This document shows, piece after piece, positions 47,823 to 58,992 of a stretch of 64,000 bases of DNA (positions are counted from its first letter, which is position 1; the number at the start of each line of letters is the position of its first letter). The position numbers and the translations under genes were made by a program. Source of the stretch: Branchiostoma floridae (Eukaryota; Chordata; Leptocardii; Amphioxiformes; Branchiostomatidae); assembly GCF_000003815.2 (NCBI RefSeq), contig NC_049993.1, positions 11,618,851 to 11,682,850 of the forward strand, written 5' to 3'. A model generated the notes under the pieces. The model had not been told where the DNA came from. It worked only from the letters and a program-made list of their open reading frames with translations, and made no database searches.

Positions 47823-49960
47823 GATGTGCAAAGGTTAGGCGTGGCAGGTCGTTCAGGGTAATAGTACTTACCAAGTACGTATACTTATGTTATTTAGTGT
47901 TTCTTTGATCAATGAATATGCATGAATAATGATAACCCGAGATGGTGGATCATATCACCAGATCAAGTATAACTAGCTTATTATTTCTTGAAATTCGTAA
48001 CTACATGGCAAACGTCTTCATGTAGCGAAATGACTGCTGTGGCGGACTGACAATGTGGCGAAACAACCAGTTACCTTACTTTCTATTATTACGTCTCTGT
48101 ATAGCACGATGTCTACGCAAACGGCCTATAGGCAGCTACATACACACCAGTGTTTCACGTTTCTCCTGGGAGTGGCCACAGCGAGCTGTCTGGCCTACAT
48201 GGTCCTATTCCACAGCGAACACAACTATACTGCGTGCCTGGCGGGACCAGTCCAATGCGTTAACGCCCAGGCTAGGGCAAGACGGTAGGTTTTTGCCGTT
48301 GTTGCTTTCGCAATGAGGATTGAATCCCTGTAGTGAGAGAACTACAACTGAACTTTAACCAAACCTGATATATTCTTAAAATGTTCATCATATGTTGAAA
48401 ACATATCATGCTGATTGAAGATTTGAATATAACCTGATTACCAAGACGTCCATGAATGTGGTGAATTTCAATAAGAGAAAAAAAATTCTACATTCACAAT
48501 GCCTAGTTTCTTTTATTTTTGCAACTAGAGTTCCACGACCCCATAACTTCGCCTTTGTTACCTTTTAGAGTGATGTATTATACATATTTCTCAGTGATTA
48601 TGCAGTGATCAGCATAAAGTATTAGTTGATCATAATGTGATCATCTGCTCTATCTAAATAACACAATGTGATATTCATGTCTGGCAATGTTGACCTTTAC
48701 CTTGCTTCCAAATGACGCAAAGATGACGCTACTTCAGGAGCACATCCCCCCAACCCCACCCCCCACCCTCACCCGTACAGACGTCCCCTTTTCGTATCTA
48801 ATAAGCCAAGATCAGATGAAGAATGAATGAACTTTATTGCATGACATTTGTACATTGTATAATTGTAAGGCAACAGTAATAAGTCAATTAATACAATGAT
48901 ACTCGTCTAAGGTCTATAACTACATACATGTATAGTACAGGAATGTGAACATAAATGGCGTGTTGACATAGTGTAACATGCAAGTTAAACAAGTCGGTCT
49001 GTTACTGCACAATAGATTTTCTCTTTTTTAGAGCATTACATATGTATTGGCCTAATCACGAAGATGATAAGTCAAGTTCAGAGGAGCCTGTGCCGAGAAA
49101 GCCGAGAAAGATCCTGCTTGACTGCGGTGCTAACGTGGCGTCCTCAGTCCAGTTGTTTCGGGAGACGTACCCAGACGGTCAGGACTTCATCATACACTCC
49201 TTCGAGATAGACGAGAGGCTGGCGCCGTTCTTCGCACCGTACCCGAATCACGTGCTACACTGTCCCACTGGGGTGTCCAACAAGGACGGTGGGTAGGGCC
49301 ATGATGATTCGTTTATATGGATGACATCACATGGGAATCCAAAAACTGATGTGAGCGTGCGAATAAAAAAACTGCATTATGAAATCTAAGTGGAAGGTTG
49401 AACAGATGACTGAACACACAGAAAATAGTACAAACATATACATGTTATTGTAAACCAAACATCAGATTCTTCATTTTTGTTATTTCACCTTTTCTTTGAC
49501 CTTGTAATGTTCTATGAAATTTCTTCTTTTGAAGCTGCATTGTGCGATTTAGAGTATGGTTGAAAACCGTTTATATTTCAGTCCATACATGAATTGAAAT
49601 GTATTGTCTTTTGTCATGTTTATTATTCTTTTCCTTATATTTTCTATTAATTGTTTTTGGACCAAATTAGCTGAAATTTGGCATGGTGGTGGAGATAGTA
49701 AAGTCCCTAGGCGCCTTTCTTCACTTTTTGTTCACAAAGGCCTTAGAATTACTTAATTAGTTTTTTGGGGTCATTCTTAGACCAAAAATATATATTTTGG
49801 GCCCCTGTGCCGTGGTATTACATCCTAATGACCTGCAATTTGGTACAGATGTTCATTGGACATATGCCCATGGGATCCCATCAACACTTTTTGCATGCAG
49901 GACTTAAAAAATTAGCTATTTGTTGATATTTTGCGAATTTTGACTACAAATATAAAAATT

Positions 49961-50060
49961 NNNNNNNNNNNNNNNNNNNNNNNNNNNNNNNNNNNNNNNN
50001 NNNNNNNNNNNNNNNNNNNNNNNNNNNNNNNNNNNNNNNNNNNNNNNNNNNNNNNNNNNN
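49961..50060. other. Assembly gap (100 N)
   Basis: Exactly 100 N, the usual placeholder for a scaffold join of unknown size. Confidence 0.95.
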
Positions 50061-50133
50061 TGAATCCAGCTGCAGTACTGGCCGAAGAACTTAGGGCGGG
50101 CATATACCAATGCAGAACCTGCAACACAAAGAT

Positions 50134-50246
50134 AGGGCGGGTATGACCACGGCTTCAATGGAGGAGAGACAATCACAATTGTCCTGCACGTAAGTTGGTC
50201 CAATTTTATATTGTCTCTCTCCATTTCCGCCGTGGTCATACCTAGC
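50134..50246. repeat. Hairpin / inverted repeat
   Basis: GTATGACCACGGC...GAGAGACAAT at the left pairs with ATTGTCTCTCTCC...GCCGTGGTCATAC at the right. The arms are about 32 bases, around a short centre. Confidence 0.75.
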
Positions 50247-50508
50247 ATGACTTCATAGCAGAGGCCAGTACTGATTAACCAGAGAGACAAAAAGAAATTG
50301 TTGCAGAACATTCCAAATGTCAAAACAAAGGCCCAGTTAGCTGCCTTCATCATTACTTTAGACAGAACCCTGGCTGTGTAGGCAGTAGAGGTCGGAGCCC
50401 TCCTAAAAAAGTGTCCTGTGAAAAGAAACATTGGATCCAAATCTGCTAGATGCAGATAGAAAACTGCACAGCATTCCAGAGCTGAGAAGCTCGCAGAACA
50501 AGCCATGT
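50160..50508 (-). CDS. Possible DHHC palmitoyltransferase fragment
   Basis: An acceptor (CGTTCTTTTCAG) opens at 50508 on the minus strand. The frame then reads through two hydrophobic stretches (ALECCAVFYLHLADL; WAFVLTFGMFCNNFFLSLWL) followed by GLCYEVMLGMTTAEMERDN. The latter resembles the fourth membrane segment plus TTxE motif of ZDHHC13/17-type enzymes. The DHHC core itself is not present, and a possible donor (CTAG|GTATGACC) would cut just before the TTxE motif. It is truncated by the gap at 49961-50060. The reading may be accidental. Confidence 0.3.
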
Positions 50509-50949
50509 CTGAAAAGAACGGAATATTCATATTCTATGAAAAAGAGCTTGCAAACACAAGGCATAACACCTTTAATTAATAGCCCAAAACAAGTACAGGG
50601 AATGCTGATTGGCGAAGACCTTGTTGGTCATTTACTTGTATATGGAAAAACCATAACCCAAGTGTGAAAAAGAGGTCGTTCGATCCATTTTGGTGAAGAC
50701 GAAGACGTTCTATTCGCATCTGAAAATGCCAAATGTTGGACTCTTCCTACCGAGTCTCAGCATGGAGTCTCAGCATGGGATCTGGAAGAGAACTATTTCA
50801 GGCGAGCACCTGTGGAGCAAATTCAACGCCACAGGAAAGCACCAGCCTGACACGCTTGGTCAGAGGAGAATTCAAATGAATATAAAATGTGTACTCTCGT
50901 GCTGGGTACCACCTGATTCATTCAAAAAGAAAAAAGATGAAAAGGAGGA

Positions 50950-52960
50950 ATAAATCGACTCAATTTTACTCAAATCTTCATAACAGAGACAGAAGTCCTA
51001 TAAAACTTTCTCTGGCAAGAAAGTAAATAACGTTATGACACATAAACCGCCTTGACCTGTGGGCAAGGAACTGGGCAAACCGTCAAAGGTTGCTATGGGA
51101 ACGTGCTGTAGAAACGATCCGGGAAGATCGAAGCACACGCCTGTAAGAAAAACACCGGAATCCTTGTGAAGTAACGCGTGAATACGGAACGACCCGAAAC
51201 TCTGTGAAGCCGCCTACCGTTTCCAGCAAGAGCAGTAAGTATAACTGGCCGGCTGAGTACCTGAAATGAACGCACCAATCATTAACGGTTAATGCCGTAA
51301 CAAAAAGTACTCGTCCCACTGTGTGGGTGAACAAGAAAGCCCATGGCTAAGAGTGCAAAATCGAAACACGTTCGAATGCTGTAAAAGTCGTCGGAGATGA
51401 CCGGTACCGTACAAGGTAACGAACACGCTAACTCGAAAGCCGAGTATGGATGCGCTACTACGGAAGCGCTAAAATCCCGTCTGCACAGACGAAAACCGAA
51501 ACTGACGGCTGGCGTAGCCCACATCAGAAAAACTACAACGGTATACAAAAAACCATGGAAGTAACCCGGGTAAAAAAGACAAAGGCTCGATGAAACAACG
51601 CGGCAAAGACAATGTGTTGCACGTCAGAAGACGAGTCACTCAAGTGCGAGAGACGCCATATTAAAAATACACGCAAAGTCTGACCTAAAAACAGCGCCAT
51701 GTAGCGATTGTCGCATGAACTACAATGGACATGTAACATACGCGTTGACGGCAGACGAATGTGATGTGGTCAGGATGAGCTAAGCTTGAACTTGGAACCC
51801 GACGGACGAACAAGAGATGCTTGAACAAGGCCTATTTGAAAGGCAGCCTATCTAGTCCGTCGAGAAAAGAATGTACCACAAAGGTCTGTCATTCATACAC
51901 TCAAAAGGCACACGGCTTGTGATGACAATGGTAAAAGATTAACACGTAAACAGCTGAAGGCGAAGTCCGACCTAACACCACGTTCCAAAGCGGCCACCGC
52001 CGTAGCGGTAAAATATTCAAAGGGTAAAATATTCAAAAGAAGCGTGAGACTTCCTAACACCCGAGGTCAACGCCTGGCTAGCCTACAAAAAAACGGCGAA
52101 AATGCGCGTCTAAAAGACCCGAAAACAAATCGAAAACTGGTACGCGAGAGCGAAAACAATCGAAAACATACATCAGCGAAAAGAAACTCAAGTAACATAC
52201 CAAGTAACGAAAACCGCGAAGACCTAAAATGGTCAGACAACTCTGAAACAGCGGAAGCTGCTTGATCAGCTTGAAACAGAATAACCAAGGAGCTTTTAAG
52301 AAAAGTCGAACACGATGGCGATCAACGCTAACGTAGCCACGAAAATTTTACATGACAGTGACGACGAGTGACCCGAACGAGAAATATTACGGAAAGTGCG
52401 CTCAACGATCCATTCCAATACATTTGCATAAAAATGCTAAGCAACCTGGCGATCTAAGCCAAGTAGTAACAGCAAATTTTGCATAACAGTCAACAATAAA
52501 CAGCGGAGCGAAAACAATGGGTTTAACAAACCCTCATTTACCTCTAAAGAGGCGTAGCATGGCTCCATACTGGAAGTACTGGCAGTAAAACAATGAAAAC
52601 CACATAACTTTACTGCATAAACTCTCCCCATGGAGAACATTTTTCCAACCCTACCTGGCACAATCATGAACGTACTATAACGTTCTCAGTAAACAAAGAA
52701 TCAACAACTCAAGAATTTGAGAAAATTCATGAACGGTATGAAACGGATTACTTTAAAAACTTGGCAGAGACGTCGCTACGAGACTGCCAGCGTGAGAAAA
52801 ATCCTCGCCAAAAGGCACTGGGTGCCTCCTACGGTCATTTTGACCCTGTTAGACGGGATTGAAGTATTAAAAAACACCGCAAAAAGTCATTTGGGCGAGT
52901 ATAACACGCACCACGAAAGTGAACAAAAACATACATGTACCTCAGCTTGACGCCTATGGT
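50950..52960. other. A-rich, T-poor, CpG-bearing block of unknown nature
   Basis: The plus strand is strongly A-skewed. In the 60 bases from 52081 I count 29 A and 6 T, and in those from 51301, 22 A and 10 T. CpG is frequent, unlike the flanking introns. Frames are short and broken on both strands. Such strand asymmetry is seen in LTR-retroelement bodies, but no LTR, primer-binding site or retroviral-type motif could be identified. Confidence 0.5.
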
Positions 52961-53571
52961 TAGGCACGTTGCTATAGTCCTGAATTGGACTTTCCACTCA
53001 CCTGCAGCATGGCTTGGAATACACTTACCTACCATCGCTGCATTCGGTGCTTGTGTCCGCTCAGCGGAAGGCGCCCTGGAACCGTAGACGATTGCGGCGC
53101 CAGTCAGGATGATTCTATGTGGCCTAGGCCTGCAGTCTCCAGCAGCATGGCTCATAAACGGCCCTGCGTACGTCTTGATGGCGGTCTGCCAGCAGAGCAA
53201 GAAACGACGGCTGATACTAGTCACACTCCCGGTCTGCATGCCGGCTGTGTGAGAATCGTCGGGCTCCGAAAAGGCCGCACTACATCTCAGATACATTCTC
53301 GTGTCCGCTGACACCTGATACATGCTGCTGTGACCCATGACCAAATTCCGAGGAAGACTGGTTGGAATGGGTTCTCTGCTGTTGTGTCCCAAAGGTGTCA
53401 CATGGTGCACCATTATTGTGTTGGCAGCACATCCGCGCTACCCTGCCGAAGTGGGCTCGGTGGAACTGCAAACGTCTCCGCCCAGGCAGGAATGTGGTGC
53501 GAGCGTAGCTCACCTGAAACACTTTCATAGCAATGTATGCACGTGGATTGGACATACTAAATTTCGCGTGC

Positions 53572-53671
53572 NNNNNNNNNNNNNNNNNNNNNNNNNNNNN
53601 NNNNNNNNNNNNNNNNNNNNNNNNNNNNNNNNNNNNNNNNNNNNNNNNNNNNNNNNNNNNNNNNNNNNNNN
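53572..53671. other. Assembly gap (100 N)
   Basis: Exactly 100 N; right border of the inserted contig. Confidence 0.95.
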
Positions 53672-54139
53672 ACTTATGGCGAGATTAAGGAAGGACGTAA
53701 TCAATGTCGAAAGATCATAACATCTACCAAAACGACACCAGAGGACATTGGCGCTACAAGACGTAAGCAGGAATCTTGGCCACACTTCATTGTCGGCGAG
53801 TTGAGTTAGCTGTAAGGCATAATCAATATTAACATAATCAATATTACTATTCTCGATTACATCCAAGGCATCCGAGAGTTTTGTAGGCTCTCCGGGCACG
53901 GTCTACTCCAGCTGCTCGGCTCCCCCCTCGGGTGCCCCCCGCCTGGCGCTGGCTGTTCTAGTCGGTATGAACGTCAAGGCCGCGCACAAGTTGGTACAGA
54001 CAATAGCAGCTCATTCGAGCAGGATGCCGGTCACACTCTTCCTCTATGGTGACTTCGTGGAAACGTTTCCGGAACTGGTGACGGAATGGGCCAAAACGTT
54101 CACAATAGGCATGCGCGAGGTGAGGCTTGTTTCTACTAT

Positions 54140-54245
54140 GAAAAATCGAGGTGTTGCTTGTGGTATATGTGTGTGTGTATTTGTGCGTGTTTGCGTGTGT
54201 GTGTGTATGTGCCTGTGCGTGTTTAATTGTGTGTGCGCTTGTGTT
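54140..54245. repeat. TG-rich microsatellite
   Basis: Interrupted (TG)n with GTGCGTGT variants in the intron after exon 53868-54119. Copy 2 lacks it at the equivalent place. Confidence 0.8.
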
Positions 54246-54360
54246 TTCGAACATTTTTTTTTCTATTTTGCTATTGGACAGACGAGGACAATGTGGCACT
54301 GGACTCAAGTTTTGTAACTTATATTAACAGCGCCACATACACGGTACAGACAGAAGGTAT

Positions 54361-54540
54361 ATATAGTCTTTTACCTCCCCGACCGAAGTCAGGTACCCAT
54401 TTTTACACCTGGGTGAAGTGAGGAAGGTCGTGTAAAGTGCCTTTCCCAAGGGCACAACGTCGGGGGGCACGGCGGGGATCGAACTCAGAACCTCTAGATT
54501 CCGAGCCGAACGCTCTACCAGTTACGCCACGCCCGACGCC
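54361..54540 (-). repeat. tRNA-derived SINE, near full length
   Basis: On the minus strand: an A-box GTGGCGTAACTGGTAGAGCG, then a B-box GGTTCTGAGTTCGATCC at tRNA spacing, then the tail 'gtgcccttgggaaaggcac' and 'gtgtaaaaatgggtacctga'. The same tail is found at 355-520 and inside 5661-7200. It lies in an intron of FkbM-type copy 1. Confidence 0.8.
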
Positions 54541-55392
54541 ACTTTGCCGAACATTTGTGGTCTAGCATAACTTTTAAAAACATAGATGGATTGGTATGAT
54601 GCTTCACAAGTGAATAGGGGGTTTTGAAGACCAAAGTCAAGGTCGATTTGGAGGTTTGGGCCCCCGTTTGTGTGACCTGTTACGATCCCCCACCATTGTA
54701 CAGTGTACACGTGTGTAAGGGGCTCCTAATGGCACCTAGTTACTAGTGGTATGGAGTGAATGACTGAATTGAATACACTTTGTGCAGTGGTATGTGCCGT
54801 GTCGACCCGTTCTGTGACTCTCTGGTTTAGAACGATAGGTCTTAACATGACCTTGGTACTGATCTTCCGGTTTTTGTTTCTTTTGTTATCACATGCTATG
54901 GTCTGAGCCCTCTATCAGCATACCCGGGAACTGCAGGGGCGTTTGCTTAACATACAATTAGGAAAAGTGAAAAAGGAACGACAGATTTCCATGATACTAC
55001 AACATACACTACAGCAGTATTTTTAAGAATCCGTGACACACTCCATGATTTTGTTGCCTGCAGAGCCAACCATTTCCGCTAGGACAATTTTCGATGCAGG
55101 CATCGCCCTGGATCCGGACGGGGCTAGTCAGTGCCATACAGCGTCTGAGCGAAGTGGACATACAAACAGCTTACTACTTACCCGAGAAAGTGACAGACAC
55201 CGTCATAAACGAAGCCAAGTCTCTGGGCTTGAGGATCATCCAGCCGACAGCTCGCTTCCCTCCAACCGATGGTATTTTTCTTTACTTTTCAGACCTGTTA
55301 GTGTGTGCCTGTTCGAAAATAGTAAAGATGATTTTCTTGTCGTTTCTGGACGCGATGTTAGATCCGACAATAATTCCACCAGGTTGATAGAA

Positions 55393-55662
55393 TATAGGAT
55401 ATAGGAGATTTGTTTTGCACAACCAGTTGGTACTCAATTTGCTTACGTTTCGATGTCTCTCAGACACCTTCATCAGAGCTTATGACTCAAGTTCTGCTGC
55501 TCACCGCTATATGTAGCCGATGTAAGGTCACCGTAGAGTACTGACTTCCTCACTCAGTCCTTCCAGTACTCAAATGTCTGAGAGACACCGAAATGTAAGC
55601 AAAATGAGTGCTAACTGGTTGTGAAAAAGAATAATCCTATATTCCGTAATGTTGACGTTCTA
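55393..55662. mobile_element. Inverted-repeat MITE
   Basis: Arms of about 65-70 bases: left ACAACCAGTTGGTACTCAAT then GTTTCGATGTCTCTCAGAC; right GTCTGAGAGACACCGAAAT then GAGTGCTAACTGGTTGT. It lies in the intron between exons 55064-55271 and 55783-56003 of copy 1 and is absent from the equivalent intron of copy 2, so it inserted after the duplication. Confidence 0.8.
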
Positions 55663-56003
55663 ACAAAACATAGTGATTCCAAAGCCTTCTACAGCTAAAA
55701 AAGGATCTGCTTGTCCATTGCAGGAAAAATATCGCCCATGTGGCATGATGTATACATATTTTCCTTTCATTTTGTGACACAGAAAAATGGCTCCTGACAG
55801 TTGCGAACTACTTCAAGAACAGAGATGTAGAGAGGGTTCCCAAAGCTCTCCGCGTCATCGCCAACCAACTGGACAACAATGGAGGCATCGTCAGTCTGGA
55901 CTCGGACCACCCGGACAGTTACATGAGTTCAGTCTTCCTCATGGACTATTTGGTGGAGAAGTCCGGTTATAATCTAGTCAGCATTGTGGGGTGTTTGGAG
56001 TAG

Positions 56004-58950
56004 ATTATATATATTGGCATCGCTACAAAATAATCTCGTATCCTAGTAGATACGTACAGGTGTTTCTTTGTATTTGTATTTTAGGCGAATATAGGCGGAT
56101 ATAGGCAAATCCTAACATCGGACGCCATTATTCGCAATCCGAAAATAAGGAGTTTCGACGGGTACGGACCCGTATTGTATGCATTTTCTCGTAGATTCGA
56201 GGATAGGATTCCGTAACAAAGCCGAACATCAATTACTACTATCCGGAACCTCAGATCTGACAAAATCCGAAAACATGGATTTTCGACATGTACAGATACG
56301 GAACCGTAACGTTCGTATCTGTCGAGTATATTGTCAGGACCAACATACGGTCTTTCCACAATCTATCATATGTTCTGACACAGAATATGTTTGCATTTGC
56401 CACAGATACATACAGATCCAACATACGAACTTTGATAGAATGGCTTATCATTCAAACATAATTTTCATACACTATTTAACGGTTATCCCCTACATCATTA
56501 TTCAATGCTCTGGAGTTTGGAAAATTATTTCCAGCATATCTGTCACATCATTTCATAATTTAACACTTCAANNNNNNNNNNNNNNNNNNNNNNNNNNNNN
56601 NNNNNNNNNNNNNNNNNNNNNNNNNNNNNNNNNNNNNNNNNNNNNNNNNNNNNNNNNNNNNNNNNNNNNNNNNNNNNNNTTGGACAATTTTCTAGTAGAA
56701 TCAAAGATCATGGATTTGTCCGGATTTACTCTGAAACGTTCTGTATCTGCCATGATGCACGATTCTGTATCCGTCGGATTCCTCCGGATTAAATGTCATT
56801 TTGTGGAGTGTTAGCTGTAGGAAAAAGAGGCATGTTTTGGTTTTGTCTGTCATGTATGTATGTATGTATGTTTGTTTGTTTGTGCGTGTCTATTTCTGAA
56901 TTCCAGATATCTGTGTCTGCATGCCTCAAGAAGGTCTGAATGCGTTGTGCTGATCACATGTGAAAGCAACGACACCTATGCTGCAGTGCAATGTGTACCA
57001 GTCAGAACTGTATTGAGGAATGTAACAGACGGTCGCACGTCACACAAAACTTAGGTTTATGTTTTTGTCTGGTTACTTTGCCAGCTTGCTTAAATACCTG
57101 TTATTCATTGGCAACTGTAATCAACCTGCGTTTAGAGTTATCTTCTCCGTGAAGCGATAGGAATGTTGATCAAATGAAGACACAATTTAAAACTTCAAAA
57201 GGCAGGCTTCTAGGAGGATAAGCCTACACCACTTTTTACTTTACATAAACCATCGAAAGCCCAGCATATCCAACACAAAAGATAAAAATCGGAAGTTCTG
57301 TCGCAGTGCCAAGGTTACACACTAAAGCATCAAAAGACGATCTTGACCGTTGTCTTCCTAAGACCCACCCACATACCAAAATATCATCACAATCCGAATA
57401 ACCGTGAAAATTACCAAGTGTTTTTAACAGACCTTTCGTAGACGTATGGTGATCTGTATCAACACTGGAACAGCTCACTGGTGCTGAGTAATGTGATCTT
57501 GTCGGTGTCACGCCAAAGACTACCTGTTGAACAATTGCTCCGACATTGCTCGGAGAGTTATTTGAGGGTAGAAAATGGAGTCACAGTCGTGCGGCGTAGT
57601 AATTTTCCAGCAGAAGTCCGAGCGGGTTTAGGAGAAGGGCTGTATAGACAAACACTAACACTCTGTAACTTTGACCCTACCCAAAGAACCCTTAACCCAC
57701 GCAATATTTGGCAATGCAAGTATTTATCGCGACACCGAATGTTAATTTGTGTTCACATAAACATGACACCTTGTCTCTCACGTCATGAAACAAATGTATC
57801 AAACACGACGACTCGGGTTTTCCTTCCTAACAGGTCACATAAACATGGTTTTCAGTGACAAAACCGGGATTACGTGCTGCCAAGGGTAAATAATCCACAT
57901 AGTCACCAGTGAAAGCGCTTCTGCCATCACTTCACAACAAGTGTAACACATCGTGACGTCAGAGATAGAAAGAATTCGGACACAAGTTCACGCAAACTGT
58001 TGCTCCAGTTGACCAACTTCAGCACTAAGTGGACGTCACTTCAAGTTTCGGTAAGCCAACGTTAACAACACTAGAATAGAGACAAACGACGACATGAATT
58101 TCCTCATAGACGCCTGGTCCTGCGAGCGGTACGGAGCTGAGGAAGGTTAACGTTATACGTAAGGGGGGGGGGGGGGGGGGTAGTTAGGGATTTGACCGCC
58201 ATGACACCTGTTATGTTGGCGTAGGTTAGTAGTGGGTACCTGTACAGAAAAAAAATATCAGGCCCGGGCCTGAACCTGATTGTTTGTAAATGGGCAATGT
58301 GAATGGTCATTTCGCTACAAAGGAAGCTGTTTGGTGGAGTATCCTATCTTCACGTAAACAACGCTAACGTTATCAAACGGTTTTTTTATTCACCAAACCG
58401 GGTACGGGCAAATTAGTCCAAATAAACTCTGCACAAAACGTTTGGAATATTAATTTGGTTGATCATATTTCTGATGTATTTGCATCAATTTCAATGAATT
58501 GCATATGATATAAAATCTTGTATGATTACCTTTTCTGTGGTATAAAACATATTATGATTGTAAACTGATGAAACGAGCACTAGGCTGTGCTCAAGTGTGT
58601 AGGTCACCCCAAAACGTGCCCAAATTTCCCTGCTTGTATTCAACACTGTATCGCCTTGTTGGTATTGGCGTGTGTGTCAGTGATTCAATCAAACTTTTTT
58701 GACGTCACGTTTGGTATTTTAGCACATTTCAGTATATCTACCCTTTCGGCAGTTGAATGCCGAGCCAAAGCGCGTAGGCGGCAAGGGAAACCGCGCGCTG
58801 ACACGGCAAGTGTAACTTTCAGCGTTTGGTGATTGAGGCAATTTCATGTTGTGGGGTGGTATAGAAAGTCTAACCGTCATAGGAAAAACAAGACTCGTCA
58901 TCATTCCAGGCAACTTCAATGTTCAAGTTCCCGCTAGAATTGTATAATTT
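56004..58950. other. Intergenic between the two FkbM-type copies
   Basis: It holds a repetitive stretch near 56080-56450 with many TACGGA/TCCGTA words, a 108-N gap at 56572-56679, and a poly-G run near 58163-58180. I found no exon. The right end is probably the promoter of copy 2. Confidence 0.5.
56572..56679. other. Assembly gap (108 N)
   Basis: A run of 108 N; unlike the other two gaps it is not exactly 100, so it may be a size-estimated gap. Confidence 0.95.
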
Positions 58951-58992
58951 ATGTTACCTGATTCAACACGACACAATTACAGCACACGTACG

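Larger units (their letters stand above)
45416..48108. other. Repeat-bearing intergenic interval
   Basis: A 100-base tandem duplication lies at about 45617-45780, and a MITE cluster at about 47333-47822. The open frame at 46159-46446 (95 residues, no domain recognised) and those on the minus strand near 46650-47120 lack splice context and are not called genes. The right end is probably the promoter of the first FkbM-type gene. Confidence 0.5.
49289..53867. other. Gap-bounded interval inside copy 1
   Basis: It contains N gaps 49961-50060 and 53572-53671 (100 each) with a separate contig between them. The left end (49289-49960) reads as ordinary AT-rich intron. The contig 50061-53571 holds a hairpin, a possible DHHC-type fragment on the minus strand and an A-rich, CpG-bearing block. 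The exons expected here from copy 2 are absent. Confidence 0.7.
48109..56003 (+). pseudogene. FkbM-type methyltransferase / NodB-like gene, copy 1 (incomplete as assembled)
   Basis: Visible exons: 48109-48284 (membrane anchor CFTFLLGVATASCLAYMVLF), 49032-49288 (methyltransferase start, KILLDCGANVASS), 53868-54119, 55064-55271 and 55783-56003 (NodB-like part, ending SIVGCLE). Exons 3 and 4 of the sister copy (60629-60929 and 61376-61535) have no counterpart. Without them the reading frame does not join, because exon 2 leaves one base over while exon 5 starts in phase 0. The missing part is exactly where 100-N gaps and a contig of alien composition lie (49961-53671), so loss may be an assembly fault rather than a true break; 'pseudogene' is provisional. 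Exons 5-7 are nearly identical to copy 2, with differences such as LGQFSM for LGHFTM. The ATG at 48109 was chosen as the first in-frame ATG before the anchor. Confidence 0.75.

Noticed and set aside
50690..50953. 87-residue frame ending in a lysine-rich tail
   Set aside because: Low-complexity end and a duplicated GAGTCTCAGCATGG; no family recognised.
52985..53413. Long overlapping frames on both strands (108 and 192 residues)
   Set aside because: No recognisable domain; frames on both strands over the same GC-rich stretch are common by chance.
53280..53555. Minus-strand frame starting SNPRAYIAMKVFQ, reminiscent of a GPCR NPxxY end
   Set aside because: NPRAY does not fit the NPxxY spacing with a preceding helix, and the sequence upstream is an N gap.
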